In this document: in pieces, positions 1 through 8,084 of the stretch
How positions within the stretch are numbered: the first letter of the stretch is position 1
How the letters are laid out: every line of letters starts with the position of its first letter
Notes under the pieces: model-generated
What the model was told of the DNA's origin: nothing
The model's database searches: none
What the model saw: the letters and a program-made list of their open reading frames with translations, nothing else
Assembly (NCBI GenBank): GCA_002127295.1
Contig: NFUV01000001.1
Location: 124,001-188,000 of the forward strand
Direction of reading: 5' to 3'
Origin: Chitinophagaceae bacterium IBVUCB2
GTDB lineage: Bacteria; Bacteroidota; Bacteroidia; Chitinophagales; Chitinophagaceae
DNA length: 64,000 nucleotides
Program-made: the position numbers and the translations under genes

Positions 1-1057
1 CAAAAAAATTGATGGTCGTATTCACTCTTATTTTCTCAATAAAGAACCTTTCAAGGCCATTTAACATCAGATAGAGAGCAAATAATGTACCCGGAACCTT
101 TAATTTCTTACGAAGCGACCATATGAGGAGGAAAAGCAGGAAACAGGCCACTATTTCATAAAAAGGAGTTGGATAGACACCAACGGGTAGTTCATTACAA
201 AATTTATCATCCACACAGCCGGGTATTTTAACCCCTGATTCATTTACATTATGAGGATATTTATAGGACCACATCCAGTCGGGCATCCAGCTAAATGGCT
301 TTGGGCTGGTGTTTTCGATTCCCCAATCCCCATCCCCTGAAACCTGGCAGCCAATACGGCCTAAAGAATAGGCTAACATCATCGTAGGTGCCATCGCATC
401 ATTCAGGTGCCAGAAGCCGATTTTATGCTTTTTTGCATACCACCAAACCGCTAAGGCTGCACAAATCAGACCCCCATAAAAGGTTAAACCTTTTGGAGAA
501 AGAAGATAATCTGACGGATGTTGCACAAAATCAGACCAGTTTTCAAAAATGTCGAAAAGCTTGGCACCCAATAAGCCAAATACCAATGCAATAATCGTTA
601 TTTCACCTACCCTGTCATGTGGCCATATCCGGACTATCCTTTTTTCGGGTTTGGCCAGCTTTTGTTTGTTTTTATCGTACCACTTTAAGCCTGCAAACAA
701 AAGGCCCAGCAATATACCCGCCGGCCAGCTTCCCAATGTAGAAAATATGAATGCTTGCGGATCTTCTGTTGCCGAGCCATCCATAATGAACAAGGCTACA
801 ATTTTATATCCTAGTAAAAAGCCAAGTAAAAAATTTAAACCTAAATCAAGCCAGGTGGCAGGCTGACCTACCATTACCTGCATTTCCGTGGGCTGGAATA
901 ACCCTTGTTTGCTTTTGCGGCGCAATTCATTTGCTAAAACAATAGCACATACAATGAACGCAATAGCAACAAAAAAACCAAAGGAATTAACGAAACGAAG
1001 AAATTTCCATTCTACGCCAAAAAGGTCTTTAAATGCGTAATATAGATTTGGATACAT
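1..1057 (-). CDS. lgt: Prolipoprotein diacylglyceryl transferase, 3' end cut by the window edge
   Basis: Lgt transfers diacylglycerol from phosphatidylglycerol to the lipobox cysteine of prolipoproteins in the inner membrane. I translated the minus strand from the ATG at 1057. It is open to the left edge, about 352 codons, so the C-terminus is missing. Several hydrophobic segments are visible. The Lgt signature LGRIGCQVSGDGDWG lies in the middle, preceded by LTFYGGLI, and the C-terminal part contains LNGLERFFIEKIRVNT, all typical of the family. The signature has Cys where Escherichia coli has Asn after GRIG. Lgt substrates are plausible among the window's lipoproteins, for example the genes at 2953, 3461 and 48121. 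Identification is firm; only the extreme C-terminus is unseen. Confidence 0.93.
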   Translation of the reverse strand, partial: MYPNLYYAFKDLFGVEWKFLRFVNSFGFFVAIAFIVCAIVLANELRRKSKQGLFQPTEMQVMVGQPATWLDLGLNFLLGFLLGYKIVALFIMDGSATEDPQAFIFSTLGSWPAGILLGLLFAGLKWYDKNKQKLAKPEKRIVRIWPHDRVGEITIIALVFGLLGAKLFDIFENWSDFVQHPSDYLLSPKGLTFYGGLICAALAVWWYAKKHKIGFWHLNDAMAPTMMLAYSLGRIGCQVSGDGDWGIENTSPKPFSWMPDWMWSYKYPHNVNESGVKIPGCVDDKFCNELPVGVYPTPFYEIVACFLLFLLIWSLRKKLKVPGTLFALYLMLNGLERFFIEKIRVNTTINFF

Positions 1058-1173
1058 GAATTATAGTTGGTTGATTTATGATGGACGAATATACTAAAGA
1101 ATGTTACGAGTTTGGAGTTTGGAGTGAAGGGGCGAAAATCATTATTACGAAGACATTACTTTCTACCTTCCCT

Positions 1174-1214
1174 AAAATAAAACGAGTTTCGGGACTTAAG
1201 AACCCGAAACTCGT
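1174..1214 (-). terminator. Rho-independent terminator downstream of the bacilliredoxin gene
   Basis: A perfect 12-bp stem (1182-1193 with 1203-1214) and a 9-nt loop are followed on the minus strand by TTTATTTT. It lies 20 bp past the stop of the gene at 1235. Confidence 0.8.
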
Positions 1215-1234
1215 AACCCGATACTTATAATTAT

Positions 1235-1651
1235 TTAATTGCAATGCTGCTCGAATGCACCGATAAGGTTTTGAGCAATCATTTGAGCCGATCTGCCTTC
1301 AATTTGGTGTCTTTCTATAAAATGAACCAGCTGGCCATTTTTGAATAATGCAATTGCAGGTGATGATGGTGGGTAAGGCATCAAGTGCTGGCGCAATGTT
1401 TTAATTGCATCCACATCAAACCCTGCAAAACTGGTGGTCAGAAAATCAGGTTTTTTGGCAGCATTAGCTGCGGCCAATAATACACCTGGCCTGGCTGTGC
1501 CAGCTGAACATCCGCAAACAGAATTAATCATAACAAGTGTGGTCCCTTCTTTTGATAATTGAGACTCAACATCAGACGGAGATAAGAGTTCAGTAAAACC
1601 GTTATCGGTCAACTCTTCTTTCATGGGTATTACTATTTCTTCTGGATACAT
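1235..1651 (-). CDS. BrxA/BrxB family bacilliredoxin
   Basis: A 138-residue thioredoxin-fold protein of the YphP/YqiW (BrxA/BrxB) family, which removes low-molecular-weight thiols from oxidised proteins in the cytoplasm. The diagnostic CGC motif is at residues 46-48 (SVCGCSAGTARPG), and the fold end FKNGQLVHFIERHQIEGRS is also typical. I chose the ATG at 1651 (MYPEEIVIP), which starts as the family does; the 12 codons upstream are not family-like. The gene diverges from hsp20, so both may belong to a stress response. Bacteroidota usually lack bacillithiol, so the real thiol partner is uncertain. Confidence 0.9.
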   Translation of the reverse strand: MYPEEIVIPMKEELTDNGFTELLSPSDVESQLSKEGTTLVMINSVCGCSAGTARPGVLLAAANAAKKPDFLTTSFAGFDVDAIKTLRQHLMPYPPSSPAIALFKNGQLVHFIERHQIEGRSAQMIAQNLIGAFEQHCN

Positions 1652-1730
1652 TTTGTTTATTGTTTTATTGATTGCAAAAGTACACAAAATGTTTATTGAG
1701 GAATGTAGATTGAACTCTACAGGAAATTTT

Positions 1731-1764
1731 GACAGCAGAATTTCCTCATTTCGGAAATTCTGTC
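1731..1764. promoter_or_regulatory. Imperfect inverted repeat between brx and hsp20
   Basis: GACAGCAGAATTTCC at 1731-1745 faces GGAAATTCTGTC at 1753-1764. The arms pair over 12 bp if three bases (CAG or an equivalent) bulge from the left arm. It lies in the divergent intergenic region, about 100 bp from the Hsp20 start. It is not the CIRCE sequence. A regulator site is possible but unproven. Confidence 0.3.
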
Positions 1765-1866
1765 TTCTTCAAATATTAGTTTCAGCCTGTAATGACAGTA
1801 GAAAACTTGCTGGTACGGCGTTTGAAACTACTATACTAAAATTATAAAAAGAAAAAACATATAATC

Positions 1867-2313
1867 ATGACAAACGTAAAATTCACCCGCAAGCCTTTTG
1901 AAGGAACTTTCAACACTTTGGTAAATGACCTGTTTACTGAAGTACCGGCTTTTTTGCAAAAAGAATTTAACCAAACCGTAAGGAAAGGTTTTGTTCCTGT
2001 CAACGTCAAAGAAACAGATAAAGCTTATCAGTTAGAGGTAATAGCTCCTGGTTTTGAAAAAGCAGATTTTAAAATCAATCTTGATCAGCAGTTATTAACT
2101 ATATCAGTTGAAAAAGCGAATGAAGTAAAAGAAGAAACTACAAAGCAAATAAGAAATGAATACAACTTTTCTTCTTTTAAGAGATCTTTCACATTGGATG
2201 AAAAAATAGATGCAACGAATATTGAAGCATCTTACATCAATGGTGTGTTGACGTTAAACCTTCCGAAGAAAGAAGTAGTCAAAGCATCAGCTACAGAAAT
2301 TGTAGTAAAATAA
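1867..2313 (+). CDS. Hsp20/alpha-crystallin small heat-shock protein
   Basis: A 148-residue small heat-shock chaperone that holds unfolding proteins in the cytoplasm without using ATP. The alpha-crystallin domain runs from about residue 42 to 138 and ends with the family hallmark GVLTLNLPKKE. A short hydrophobic C-terminal tail (TEIVVK) fits the oligomerising I/V-x-I/V extension. The length is normal. It is a single-gene unit with its own strong terminator. Regulation by heat is likely from the family; the inverted repeat at 1731 is the only visible candidate site. Confidence 0.95.
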   Translation: MTNVKFTRKPFEGTFNTLVNDLFTEVPAFLQKEFNQTVRKGFVPVNVKETDKAYQLEVIAPGFEKADFKINLDQQLLTISVEKANEVKEETTKQIRNEYNFSSFKRSFTLDEKIDATNIEASYINGVLTLNLPKKEVVKASATEIVVK

Positions 2314-2356
2314 TAACGAATTAAAAATTTCTCATAAGCAGTTGGTTTTGGTTTAC

Positions 2357-2388
2357 ACCCCTCGTTTCTACGAGGGGTTTCTTTTTTA
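2357..2388 (+). terminator. Rho-independent terminator of hsp20
   Basis: An 8-bp stem (2357-2364 with 2371-2378), loop TTTCTA, is followed by TTCTTTTTT on the plus strand. There is no T tract on the minus side, so it serves hsp20 only. Confidence 0.8.
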
Positions 2389-2406
2389 TTCCAATGCTAC
2401 TGAAAT

Positions 2407-2868
2407 TTATTGTTGAACAACACAGCCTTGTTTTCTTCTTGTATCTATTAAATATTGAATCTTCCATTCTCCATTCAACCGAATAAGTTGAAATGAGTTT
2501 ACCCCACAATGACTGAAGGCTCCTTTATAATAAAAATTATAAGGTGTCCAGGCGATAGCAAGAGCTCCGTCAACTTTCACTACATCAAATACTATTCTTT
2601 CATCTGCATTGCCGGGTGCTTCTTTACTAATGAAATTGATAAAACCCACAGGGTCTACATTCTTGACCACATCCCGGCCATCTTTATTTTTTGAAATTGC
2701 CTGAAAAACTAAGCTGTCCGAAAAAGTACTTTTTAAATTATCACCATTGCCTTCTTTCATTGCCAGGAACATTTTGTTGATCACTGCTTTTACAGAATCC
2801 TCAGCCGTTTGTGCTTTACTTGAAATTCCACAAGCCAACATTGTTAAGACTATCAGAAATTGTTTCAT
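2407..2868 (-). CDS. Secreted SnoaL/NTF2-like protein
   Basis: A 153-residue protein with an N-terminal signal peptide (MKQFLIVLTMLACGISSKAQ). The rest fits the NTF2-like fold of the DUF4440/lumazine-binding-like group: a helical start (VINKMFLAMKEGNGDNL) and a terminal strand ending in NGEWKIQYLIDTRRKQGC, a pattern common in Bacteroidota. The start at 2868 was chosen because the signal peptide begins there. The domain is a generic small-molecule pocket, so no substrate can be named. It converges with hsp20. Confidence 0.7.
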   Translation of the reverse strand: MKQFLIVLTMLACGISSKAQTAEDSVKAVINKMFLAMKEGNGDNLKSTFSDSLVFQAISKNKDGRDVVKNVDPVGFINFISKEAPGNADERIVFDVVKVDGALAIAWTPYNFYYKGAFSHCGVNSFQLIRLNGEWKIQYLIDTRRKQGCVVQQ

Positions 2869-2952
2869 GCTAAAAGATTTTATGATTTTATGGCAAATGA
2901 ATTGGAACACAAATGCGTTGGATTTATTTACATAAAAATAAAACCTCAAATA

Positions 2953-3366
2953 ATGCAAACAGCAAGAATATTACAAGCGGTGACCTTAATGATGATTGTG
3001 GCACTTGCAGCAAGTTGTGCTTCCAGTAAGGAATATACCAGTAAACTGTTTGCTCCCCGAACGCCGGCACTTAAAGATTCCCAAGCTGTAGCTCTTCGTT
3101 TTCTGGAGTTAGATGCTTTTGATGCGGAGAAGCAGGGAGACGGTTGGGTAACTACAGATATAATTACCGGCAGAGATACAACTAGCCAGACTGCTGTACT
3201 GGACAATTTTGTAAAAACTTTCCCTGTAAAAAAAGATACACTGAACAACGTTGCTCTAAAAGATTCGAAAGAGGTAAAAACGACTCCTGTATTAACAGAG
3301 CCAGCACCCGTAGCAAAAAATGCCAAGCCCGGCGAAGTAAGAAGTAAAAAAACAAGAGAGAAATAA
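2953..3366 (+). CDS. Small lipoprotein of unknown function
   Basis: A 137-residue protein not recognised as a family. It has a hydrophobic N-terminus and a lipobox (LAASC, Cys22), so it is probably processed by Lgt and signal peptidase II and anchored in a membrane. The mature part is hydrophilic and rich in Lys, Thr and Asp, with a basic tail (RSKKTREK). The start at 2953 is set by the signal peptide; a longer open frame from 2860 overlaps the divergent gene and lacks one. It could be envelope-associated. Confidence 0.6.
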   Translation: MQTARILQAVTLMMIVALAASCASSKEYTSKLFAPRTPALKDSQAVALRFLELDAFDAEKQGDGWVTTDIITGRDTTSQTAVLDNFVKTFPVKKDTLNNVALKDSKEVKTTPVLTEPAPVAKNAKPGEVRSKKTREK

Positions 3367-3460
3367 ATAATACCCGATCAGAATTCTTCAACATACCCAA
3401 ACCCGTTGCTAAAAAATGTTCGTAATAACAATTGATAATTTAAACCCTAAATTTTGACAC

Positions 3461-3853
3461 ATGAAAAGAACATTTATCTTAACAACAATTACAGCTCTTT
3501 CTGCTGTAATAATTTTTGCCAGTTGCAAGCCCAGCAGGGTTTATGCAACTAAAGATCGGGATGATGAATATGAAAGAGAGAGGTACACTCCTCCTCCGCC
3601 ACCCCCACCTCCCCGGTATAGTTCTCCTGCTCCACGCTACAACACTTACGCCGCACTTATCATTAGTCCCACGCCTGGCTTTACAATGAACCGTCATTCC
3701 AATGGATTGTATTATCACCGCAGCCCTAATGGTTTTATGTATTGGAAAGGCTATGATAACCGATTTTACCTTGACAGAGGTTCTCTTAACAGGGTTAATT
3801 ATACCCAGCGAGAATATAGCGAATGGAAAAGATATAGCCGCTCCAGCAGGTAA
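3461..3853 (+). CDS. Proline-rich lipoprotein of unknown function
   Basis: A 130-residue protein with a signal peptide and lipobox (FASC, Cys22). A charged segment is followed by a run of eight prolines (residues 44-51), then a Tyr/Arg-rich C-terminal half with NGLYYHRSPNGFMYWKGYDN. The polyproline stretch would act as a stiff spacer lifting the C-terminal part off the membrane. Family not recognised. It follows another lipoprotein gene by 94 bp and ends at a bidirectional terminator. Confidence 0.65.
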   Translation: MKRTFILTTITALSAVIIFASCKPSRVYATKDRDDEYERERYTPPPPPPPPRYSSPAPRYNTYAALIISPTPGFTMNRHSNGLYYHRSPNGFMYWKGYDNRFYLDRGSLNRVNYTQREYSEWKRYSRSSR

Positions 3854-3885
3854 TTGATCAACTCATTCAATATTTACTGAAAACA

Positions 3886-3917
3886 AAAGAGCCCTTTTGC
3901 AATGCAAAAGGGCTCTT
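3886..3917. terminator. Bidirectional hairpin terminator
   Basis: A near-perfect palindrome: AAAGAGCCCTTTTGCA pairs with its complement across one base. It lies between the convergent genes ending at 3853 and 3942 and has A/T flanks on both sides, so it can end both transcripts. Confidence 0.8.
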
Positions 3918-3941
3918 TATTAAAATAGGTTGGTACAAGTT

Positions 3942-5342
3942 CTATTTGTACCCTAATATTTTCAACATGCTTTGTGCTGTTTGTTCTTTTGCATATACCC
4001 AGTCAACTAATTTCCCGTTTTTATCATAACCCACTATCACATGTTTTGGCGATGGAATAAGACAATGCTTAATTCCTCCATAACCGCTAATCTGGTCCTG
4101 ATAAGCACCCGTGTGAAAAAATCCGACATACAATGGGTTGGGGTCTCCATTTGTTTTAGGAAGAAACACTTCATTAATATGCTCCTCCGAGTCGTAGTAG
4201 TCATGACTATCGCAAGTGATGCCCCCTAAAACTACCCGCTGGTAATCCTGGTCCCATTTATTCACAGGAAGCATCAGGAACTTTTCACCGATACCCCAAG
4301 TGTCGGGCAAAGTGGTGATAAAAGAAGAATCGATCATGTACCATGTTTCCCTGTCGTTCTGTACTTTTTCTGCGATTACGCTGTAAATATGCGCCATACT
4401 CTCTCCTACTGTATAGCTGCCAAATTCTGTAAAGATGTTGGGCATTGGCACCTTCGCTTTTTTACAGGCTGTTTTGATATTTCGTACAATTTCATTGATC
4501 ATGAACTGGTAATCGTAATCAAACCCTAATGAGTGTTTGATAGGAAATCCTCCACCGATGTTGATCGAATCCAATTCAGGACAAATTTTCTTTAACTGGC
4601 AATAGAGATTGATCACTTTATTCAACTCACTCCAATAGTAGATATCATCTTTAATACCTTTATTTAAAAAGATATGAAGCATTTTCAATTGAAACTTGCT
4701 TTCGTATCCTTCAATTCTATCTACATAAAACTCAAGAATGTCTTTTGCCCGTATCCCTAATCTTGATGTGTAAAAAGGAAAATTAGGTTCTTCTTCTGCT
4801 GCCACCCGGATGCCGAGTTTAAATGGAACTTTTACAGAAGTAGCATAATCTTTTAACTCATCCTTATTATCCAGTACCGGAACTACATTACTAAAACCTG
4901 TATTTAACAGGTTAGCAATACGGCGGGTGTAGCCTTTTTGCTTAAACCCGTTGCAAATTATGTGGATGTCTTTGTTGATCTTCTTTTTAGCGTAAAGCTT
5001 CTTAATGATCTCAATATCGTATGCATAAGAAGTTTCGAGGTGGATCTCACTTTTTAATGCCTCTTCTACTACAAAACTAAAATGCGAACTTTTGGTACAA
5101 TAGCAGTAGTAATATTTACCCTCGTACTTGTGCTTTTTAAAAGCATTGGCAAACATGGTTTTTGCCTTTTTTATCTGCATACCGATTTTGGGCAGATAAG
5201 TAAGCTTCATGGGAGTACCGTATTTGGCAATCAGGGCGTTTAGATCAAGGTTATTAAAGTAGAGATTCCCATCTTCTACTACAATGCCTTCTTGTGGAAA
5301 ATTGAACGTTTGCTTTACAAGGTCGTGGTATGAGTTTGTCAT
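3942..5342 (-). CDS. PLP-dependent arginine/ornithine-type decarboxylase
   Basis: A 466-residue fold-type III PLP decarboxylase of the Orn/Arg/DAP decarboxylase superfamily, probably the short Bacteroidota arginine decarboxylase of polyamine synthesis in the cytoplasm. Visible features are the PLP lysine K84 in YCYCTKSSH, the phosphate-binding loop NIGGGFP (261-267), the family cysteine C377 in GGITCDSHDYYDSE, and Y414 in HTGAYQ. It is shorter than E. coli SpeA (about 630 aa) and lacks its extra domains. A TTTG/TAnnTTTG promoter lies upstream. Substrate choice (arginine, ornithine, lysine or a carboxy-polyamine) cannot be settled from sequence alone. Confidence 0.8.
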   Translation of the reverse strand: MTNSYHDLVKQTFNFPQEGIVVEDGNLYFNNLDLNALIAKYGTPMKLTYLPKIGMQIKKAKTMFANAFKKHKYEGKYYYCYCTKSSHFSFVVEEALKSEIHLETSYAYDIEIIKKLYAKKKINKDIHIICNGFKQKGYTRRIANLLNTGFSNVVPVLDNKDELKDYATSVKVPFKLGIRVAAEEEPNFPFYTSRLGIRAKDILEFYVDRIEGYESKFQLKMLHIFLNKGIKDDIYYWSELNKVINLYCQLKKICPELDSINIGGGFPIKHSLGFDYDYQFMINEIVRNIKTACKKAKVPMPNIFTEFGSYTVGESMAHIYSVIAEKVQNDRETWYMIDSSFITTLPDTWGIGEKFLMLPVNKWDQDYQRVVLGGITCDSHDYYDSEEHINEVFLPKTNGDPNPLYVGFFHTGAYQDQISGYGGIKHCLIPSPKHVIVGYDKNGKLVDWVYAKEQTAQSMLKILGYK

Positions 5343-5381
5343 TCCTGAATTAATGGGTTTGGCAAATAATTATTTACCGCA

Positions 5382-5415
5382 CAAAAGTATAGGATTAGCG
5401 AAACTGCGGGGCAAA
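5382..5415 (-). promoter_or_regulatory. Bacteroidota-type promoter of the decarboxylase gene
   Basis: On the minus strand TTTG (5415-5412) is followed after 22 nt by TACTTTTG (5389-5382). This matches the TTTG and TAnnTTTG elements of the Bacteroidota sigma factor. The start codon is about 40 bp downstream. Confidence 0.5.
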
Positions 5416-5464
5416 AAATTTGAAGGCTGCCATTTGTTGCTTTTTGGCAAACATCTTATAAAAG

Positions 5465-5502
5465 GTAACGCCAATCCTTCCCTTACGGGTGATTGGCGTT
5501 AC
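5465..5502 (-). terminator. Hairpin terminator of the small gene at 5533
   Basis: A perfect 12-bp stem (5465-5476 with 5491-5502) and a 14-nt loop, followed on the minus strand by CTTTTATAAG. The T tract is short, so termination strength is uncertain. Confidence 0.5.
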
Positions 5503-5532
5503 GAATAATTGGAAACGGATAACTATATGAGT

Positions 5533-5724
5533 TTATCTGCTATAACGGCCATGTGCAGTATTTGCATTTCTACGAATATTCCACAGTTGCGCATAAGTAA
5601 ACAGTTGTTGCTTTGCTTTTGGCATTTCAATGTCTGTTGCTAATGTTTCCTTTACTTCTCTTACCAGGTTATTTAAAACTTCTGGTTCCATCTGGACAAT
5701 AGATGGCGTCAAATCAATTTTCAT
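5533..5724 (-). CDS. Small conserved-looking protein, function unknown
   Basis: A 63-residue soluble protein, not identified. It reads as a compact helical protein (ELVREVKETLA-like heptads, residues 14-30) with a basic C-terminus (WNIRRNANTAHGRYSR). Reasons to call it real: an ATG start at 5724, normal amino-acid composition, over 200 bp of free upstream sequence and a hairpin downstream. No domain or partner can be named. Confidence 0.55.
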   Translation of the reverse strand: MKIDLTPSIVQMEPEVLNNLVREVKETLATDIEMPKAKQQLFTYAQLWNIRRNANTAHGRYSR

Positions 5725-5960
5725 GATATTATGGTTTAATAAATGACACTATATTTTTCCGAACAAAAAACCGGGAGAAAAACACTAAGAATCGTTAGAA
5801 GAAGTGTTGAATTCAATCATCCGCAGCATGCATGCTGATATGTTCAGATTTGAGCTGCAAATGTACGTCATTTTGCCCGATTGCCAAGCAAAAAGTTAAA
5901 GTAAAATGCAAATGAAATTATAATGTATTTATTACGGCAGGTAAGTATTTCAATAAAAAA

Positions 5961-6353
5961 TTAATTAACCTGGTTTAAAAATAAAGGAAGACCTGATGTC
6001 CATTCATCGTCTATGTATAATTCAAAAGAATAGCGACCTGCTTTTTCAAACTTTAGTTGATTAAAGTTGATAACAATATTTACAGAAGCAAACTGCCCGT
6101 TAGGCGGTTCGCCAATATTAATGTTCCCTTCTACCGGTAGTAAAAGTTCTTTCCCTTCTGCATCTATTAAACGAAGCCTGAAATCATGTTCGCCTGTTTC
6201 TTTAGCACCAAATCGTAAACGACATGCAATGGAACAGGCAGGATGAGCCACCGGAAATTGTCTTGCCTGTATTGCATCAAAAGTGCCTACGATGGTAAGT
6301 TTAGAATTATTGTCTTGTGCAAAATCGGCGAGGGTAAATACTTCAATTTCCAT
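5961..6353 (-). CDS. DUF6941-like protein
   Basis: A 130-residue soluble protein without a signal peptide. The pattern SKLTIVGTFDAI, RLRFGAKETGEHDFRLRLID, then an all-beta C-terminal half ending ELYIDDEWTSGLPLFL resembles the uncharacterised DUF6941 group, a C2-like or immunoglobulin-like beta sandwich in appearance. The function of that group is unknown. It stands alone, with about 230 bp of spacer on each side. Confidence 0.5.
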   Translation of the reverse strand: MEIEVFTLADFAQDNNSKLTIVGTFDAIQARQFPVAHPACSIACRLRFGAKETGEHDFRLRLIDAEGKELLLPVEGNINIGEPPNGQFASVNIVINFNQLKFEKAGRYSFELYIDDEWTSGLPLFLNQVN

Positions 6354-6550
6354 GTTAGTTTTTTTATGAGTACTATAAAGCTAAGATTTATTGATTAGCA
6401 AGAAAAGGAACGAATAACCGTGCCGGGAGAAAATAATAGTTCCAGCCCTGTCAATTATTGAATTTGTGAGTTTATTGCTGTCAGAGCAGCAGAATATCAT
6501 GCCATTGGAGCAGTGTAACCCGATTCTAAAAGAAAATAAATAAGGCTAAG

Positions 6551-6592
6551 ACGGCCAGCAATTTTTTTGATAGTTGAAATATTGCTGGCCGT
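6551..6592. repeat. 12-bp perfect inverted repeat after the gene at 6621
   Basis: ACGGCCAGCAAT (6551-6562) pairs with 6581-6592 across an 18-nt loop. It is the only stable hairpin downstream of the minus-strand gene ending at 6621, but no T tract follows on that strand. It may stop transcription weakly or protect the 3' end. Confidence 0.45.
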
Positions 6593-6620
6593 TACTTAAT
6601 GAAGTTTACGAAAAACTTAA

Positions 6621-7184
6621 TTACATCATGGGTGCAGGCGCAGCAGGGACTGCAGCCGGTGCTGCTTTTTTCCTCCTGGCATTGGTGCCGCCGGTATTGT
6701 TTTCTTCAGCAGGATCAATCATTAAATTATCAAGGAAGGTATTGAATGCTGTTACACAGGCATTATCACTGGCAGATAATTGTACAAAATAAGTTTCCTT
6801 GCCATTCGTGAATGAATAAAAATAATTACGAAATGATACCCCGTTTACAGTGCCGTTTCCATAAGAAGAAAATGAGATCATACCATTTGCTTCATTTTTG
6901 GTGATAGAACCCCGGGCCGTACCGTAAGATACATTTGCCACACTCAGTTTATTACGGAAGCGGGTATAATCTAAAACTAAAGAAACAGCACCGGGTTTCT
7001 CCGTTGAAAAAATGCTGATCTTACAGATACCATTCTTTGTTTTATTTTCTATTGTAACAATGGATGATTGCTCAGTTAGTTCCCAACCGGCGGGAACGGT
7101 ATAGGTTGCAATGCCGAATTTTTGCTGGGCAGATACGGTACAGATACTTACCAGGAAGCTAAGAGCTAAAAACATTTGTTTCAT
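6621..7184 (-). CDS. Secreted protein of unknown function
   Basis: A 187-residue protein with a signal peptide (MKQMFLALSFLVSICTVSAQQ) and a mature beta-rich domain (residues 21-155). The form FGIATYTVPAGWELTEQSSI resembles secreted or periplasmic proteins that begin with a 'PxGW' strand, as in some PsbP/DUF1795-like folds, but I cannot assign a family. The last 30 residues are low-complexity, basic, then Ala/Pro-rich (RRKKAAPAA...). Probably periplasmic. Confidence 0.6.
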   Translation of the reverse strand: MKQMFLALSFLVSICTVSAQQKFGIATYTVPAGWELTEQSSIVTIENKTKNGICKISIFSTEKPGAVSLVLDYTRFRNKLSVANVSYGTARGSITKNEANGMISFSSYGNGTVNGVSFRNYFYSFTNGKETYFVQLSASDNACVTAFNTFLDNLMIDPAEENNTGGTNARRKKAAPAAVPAAPAPMM

Positions 7185-7360
7185 AAATAAGGTTTTTGAT
7201 TTGAAATAAATTACTACGTAAAAATAGAAGCTTAGTTATTTGCAGGTATCCTGTAAAAAGAGGATTTTAAAAAGTCTGCTTTACGTAATACCGGTATACC
7301 CCGAAGTAACTAACGCTTTTGCGTAGTTGCGGTTGTTGATCTTTTGGAAACTGGTATTGA

Positions 7361-7612
7361 TTGTTTGACAACAGTTATCGTTTGTTTGACCACAGCCTGT
7401 CATTGCTTCAGTACAGAATGCCATTGCTTCAGTGCAGATGGTCTTTGCAGAAGAGCAGATGGGGTTTGCACGACAGCAGATGCTTCTTGCAGGGTTGCAG
7501 ATGGTCTTTGCCTGACCGCAGTATGTCATTGCTACAGCGCCGACTGTCATTGCTTCAGCGAAGATTGCTCTTGCTTGACAACAGATGGCTTTTGCTTGAG
7601 AGCAGATTGCTC
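7361..7612 (-). repeat. 21-bp tandem repeat array, 12 in-phase units
   Basis: Twelve consecutive 21-nt units run without a single insertion or deletion. Each begins TTG(C/T) and most carry ACAG or GCAG at unit positions 11-14. Degenerate units extend to about 7320 on one side and 7633 on the other. The array is open in several frames. On the minus strand it encodes heptads of the type (Q/E)AK(A/T)ICx, in the same frame as the gene at 7626-8084 but after its TAA stop; that frame continues to a stop at 7281. On the plus strand (7344-7625) it encodes heptads starting with Cys in every unit, because the C/T variation at unit position 4 is silent there. Whether either frame is translated is unknown. 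Confidence 0.85.
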
Positions 7613-7625
7613 TTGTTTGAGGTGA

Positions 7626-8084
7626 TTATGTGTTAGTTGTGTTGTAAAAGGATAGATTACGGTGTAAGCTTGTTATATCGAACCAGTATTCAGGGTTATA
7701 CCGATAAATGATATCAAAATTTTTATGAATCGCAAAGAATGCAAAGACAAGGTGGTCGAAAACCTTATTCTTTTTTTTGATGAGTTTGGATTCTTTGAGA
7801 TAGCATTGTGGTTTTATTGGTTCACTTCCTCTTTGCCGGTATATAATCATTTCCTGCTCTATTCTTTTTTTGGCAATCCAATGTTCGAAACCGACATAGT
7901 CAAATGGAAGCTCAGTCTTAAGGGAAGAATGATTTTTCTCAATTATAATTGGTCTGTCTTCTGAATAGCCCCAACTACCTGCGATGGGAAGTTCTTTACC
8001 AGGTGAAATTAACTGAGCAAATACAGCCTCTTTAAATCCAACTTCATAATCAAGCCGTAGTTTTTCAAGTTTATATATTTCCAT
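7626..8084 (-). CDS. Hypothetical protein followed in frame by the heptad repeats
   Basis: A 152-residue protein that I do not recognise. It has no signal peptide or membrane segment. The middle is charged (KTELPFDYVGFEHWIAKKRIEQEM), and the C-terminal third contains an aromatic, hydrophobic stretch (FDHLVFAFFAIHKNFDIIYRYN). The TAA stop (7628-7626) is directly followed, in the same frame, by about 115 sense codons of heptad repeats. The stop may have cut off a longer repeat protein, or the frame match may be chance. No neighbour hints at a role. Confidence 0.5.
   Translation of the reverse strand: MEIYKLEKLRLDYEVGFKEAVFAQLISPGKELPIAGSWGYSEDRPIIIEKNHSSLKTELPFDYVGFEHWIAKKRIEQEMIIYRQRGSEPIKPQCYLKESKLIKKKNKVFDHLVFAFFAIHKNFDIIYRYNPEYWFDITSLHRNLSFYNTTNT

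Noticed and set aside
2946-3326. A 126-codon minus-strand frame
   Set aside because: Antisense to the lipoprotein at 2953, which has a lipobox and a sensible leader.
7361-7612. A CRISPR array
   Set aside because: The units are 21-bp contiguous repeats with no unique spacers and high unit divergence.
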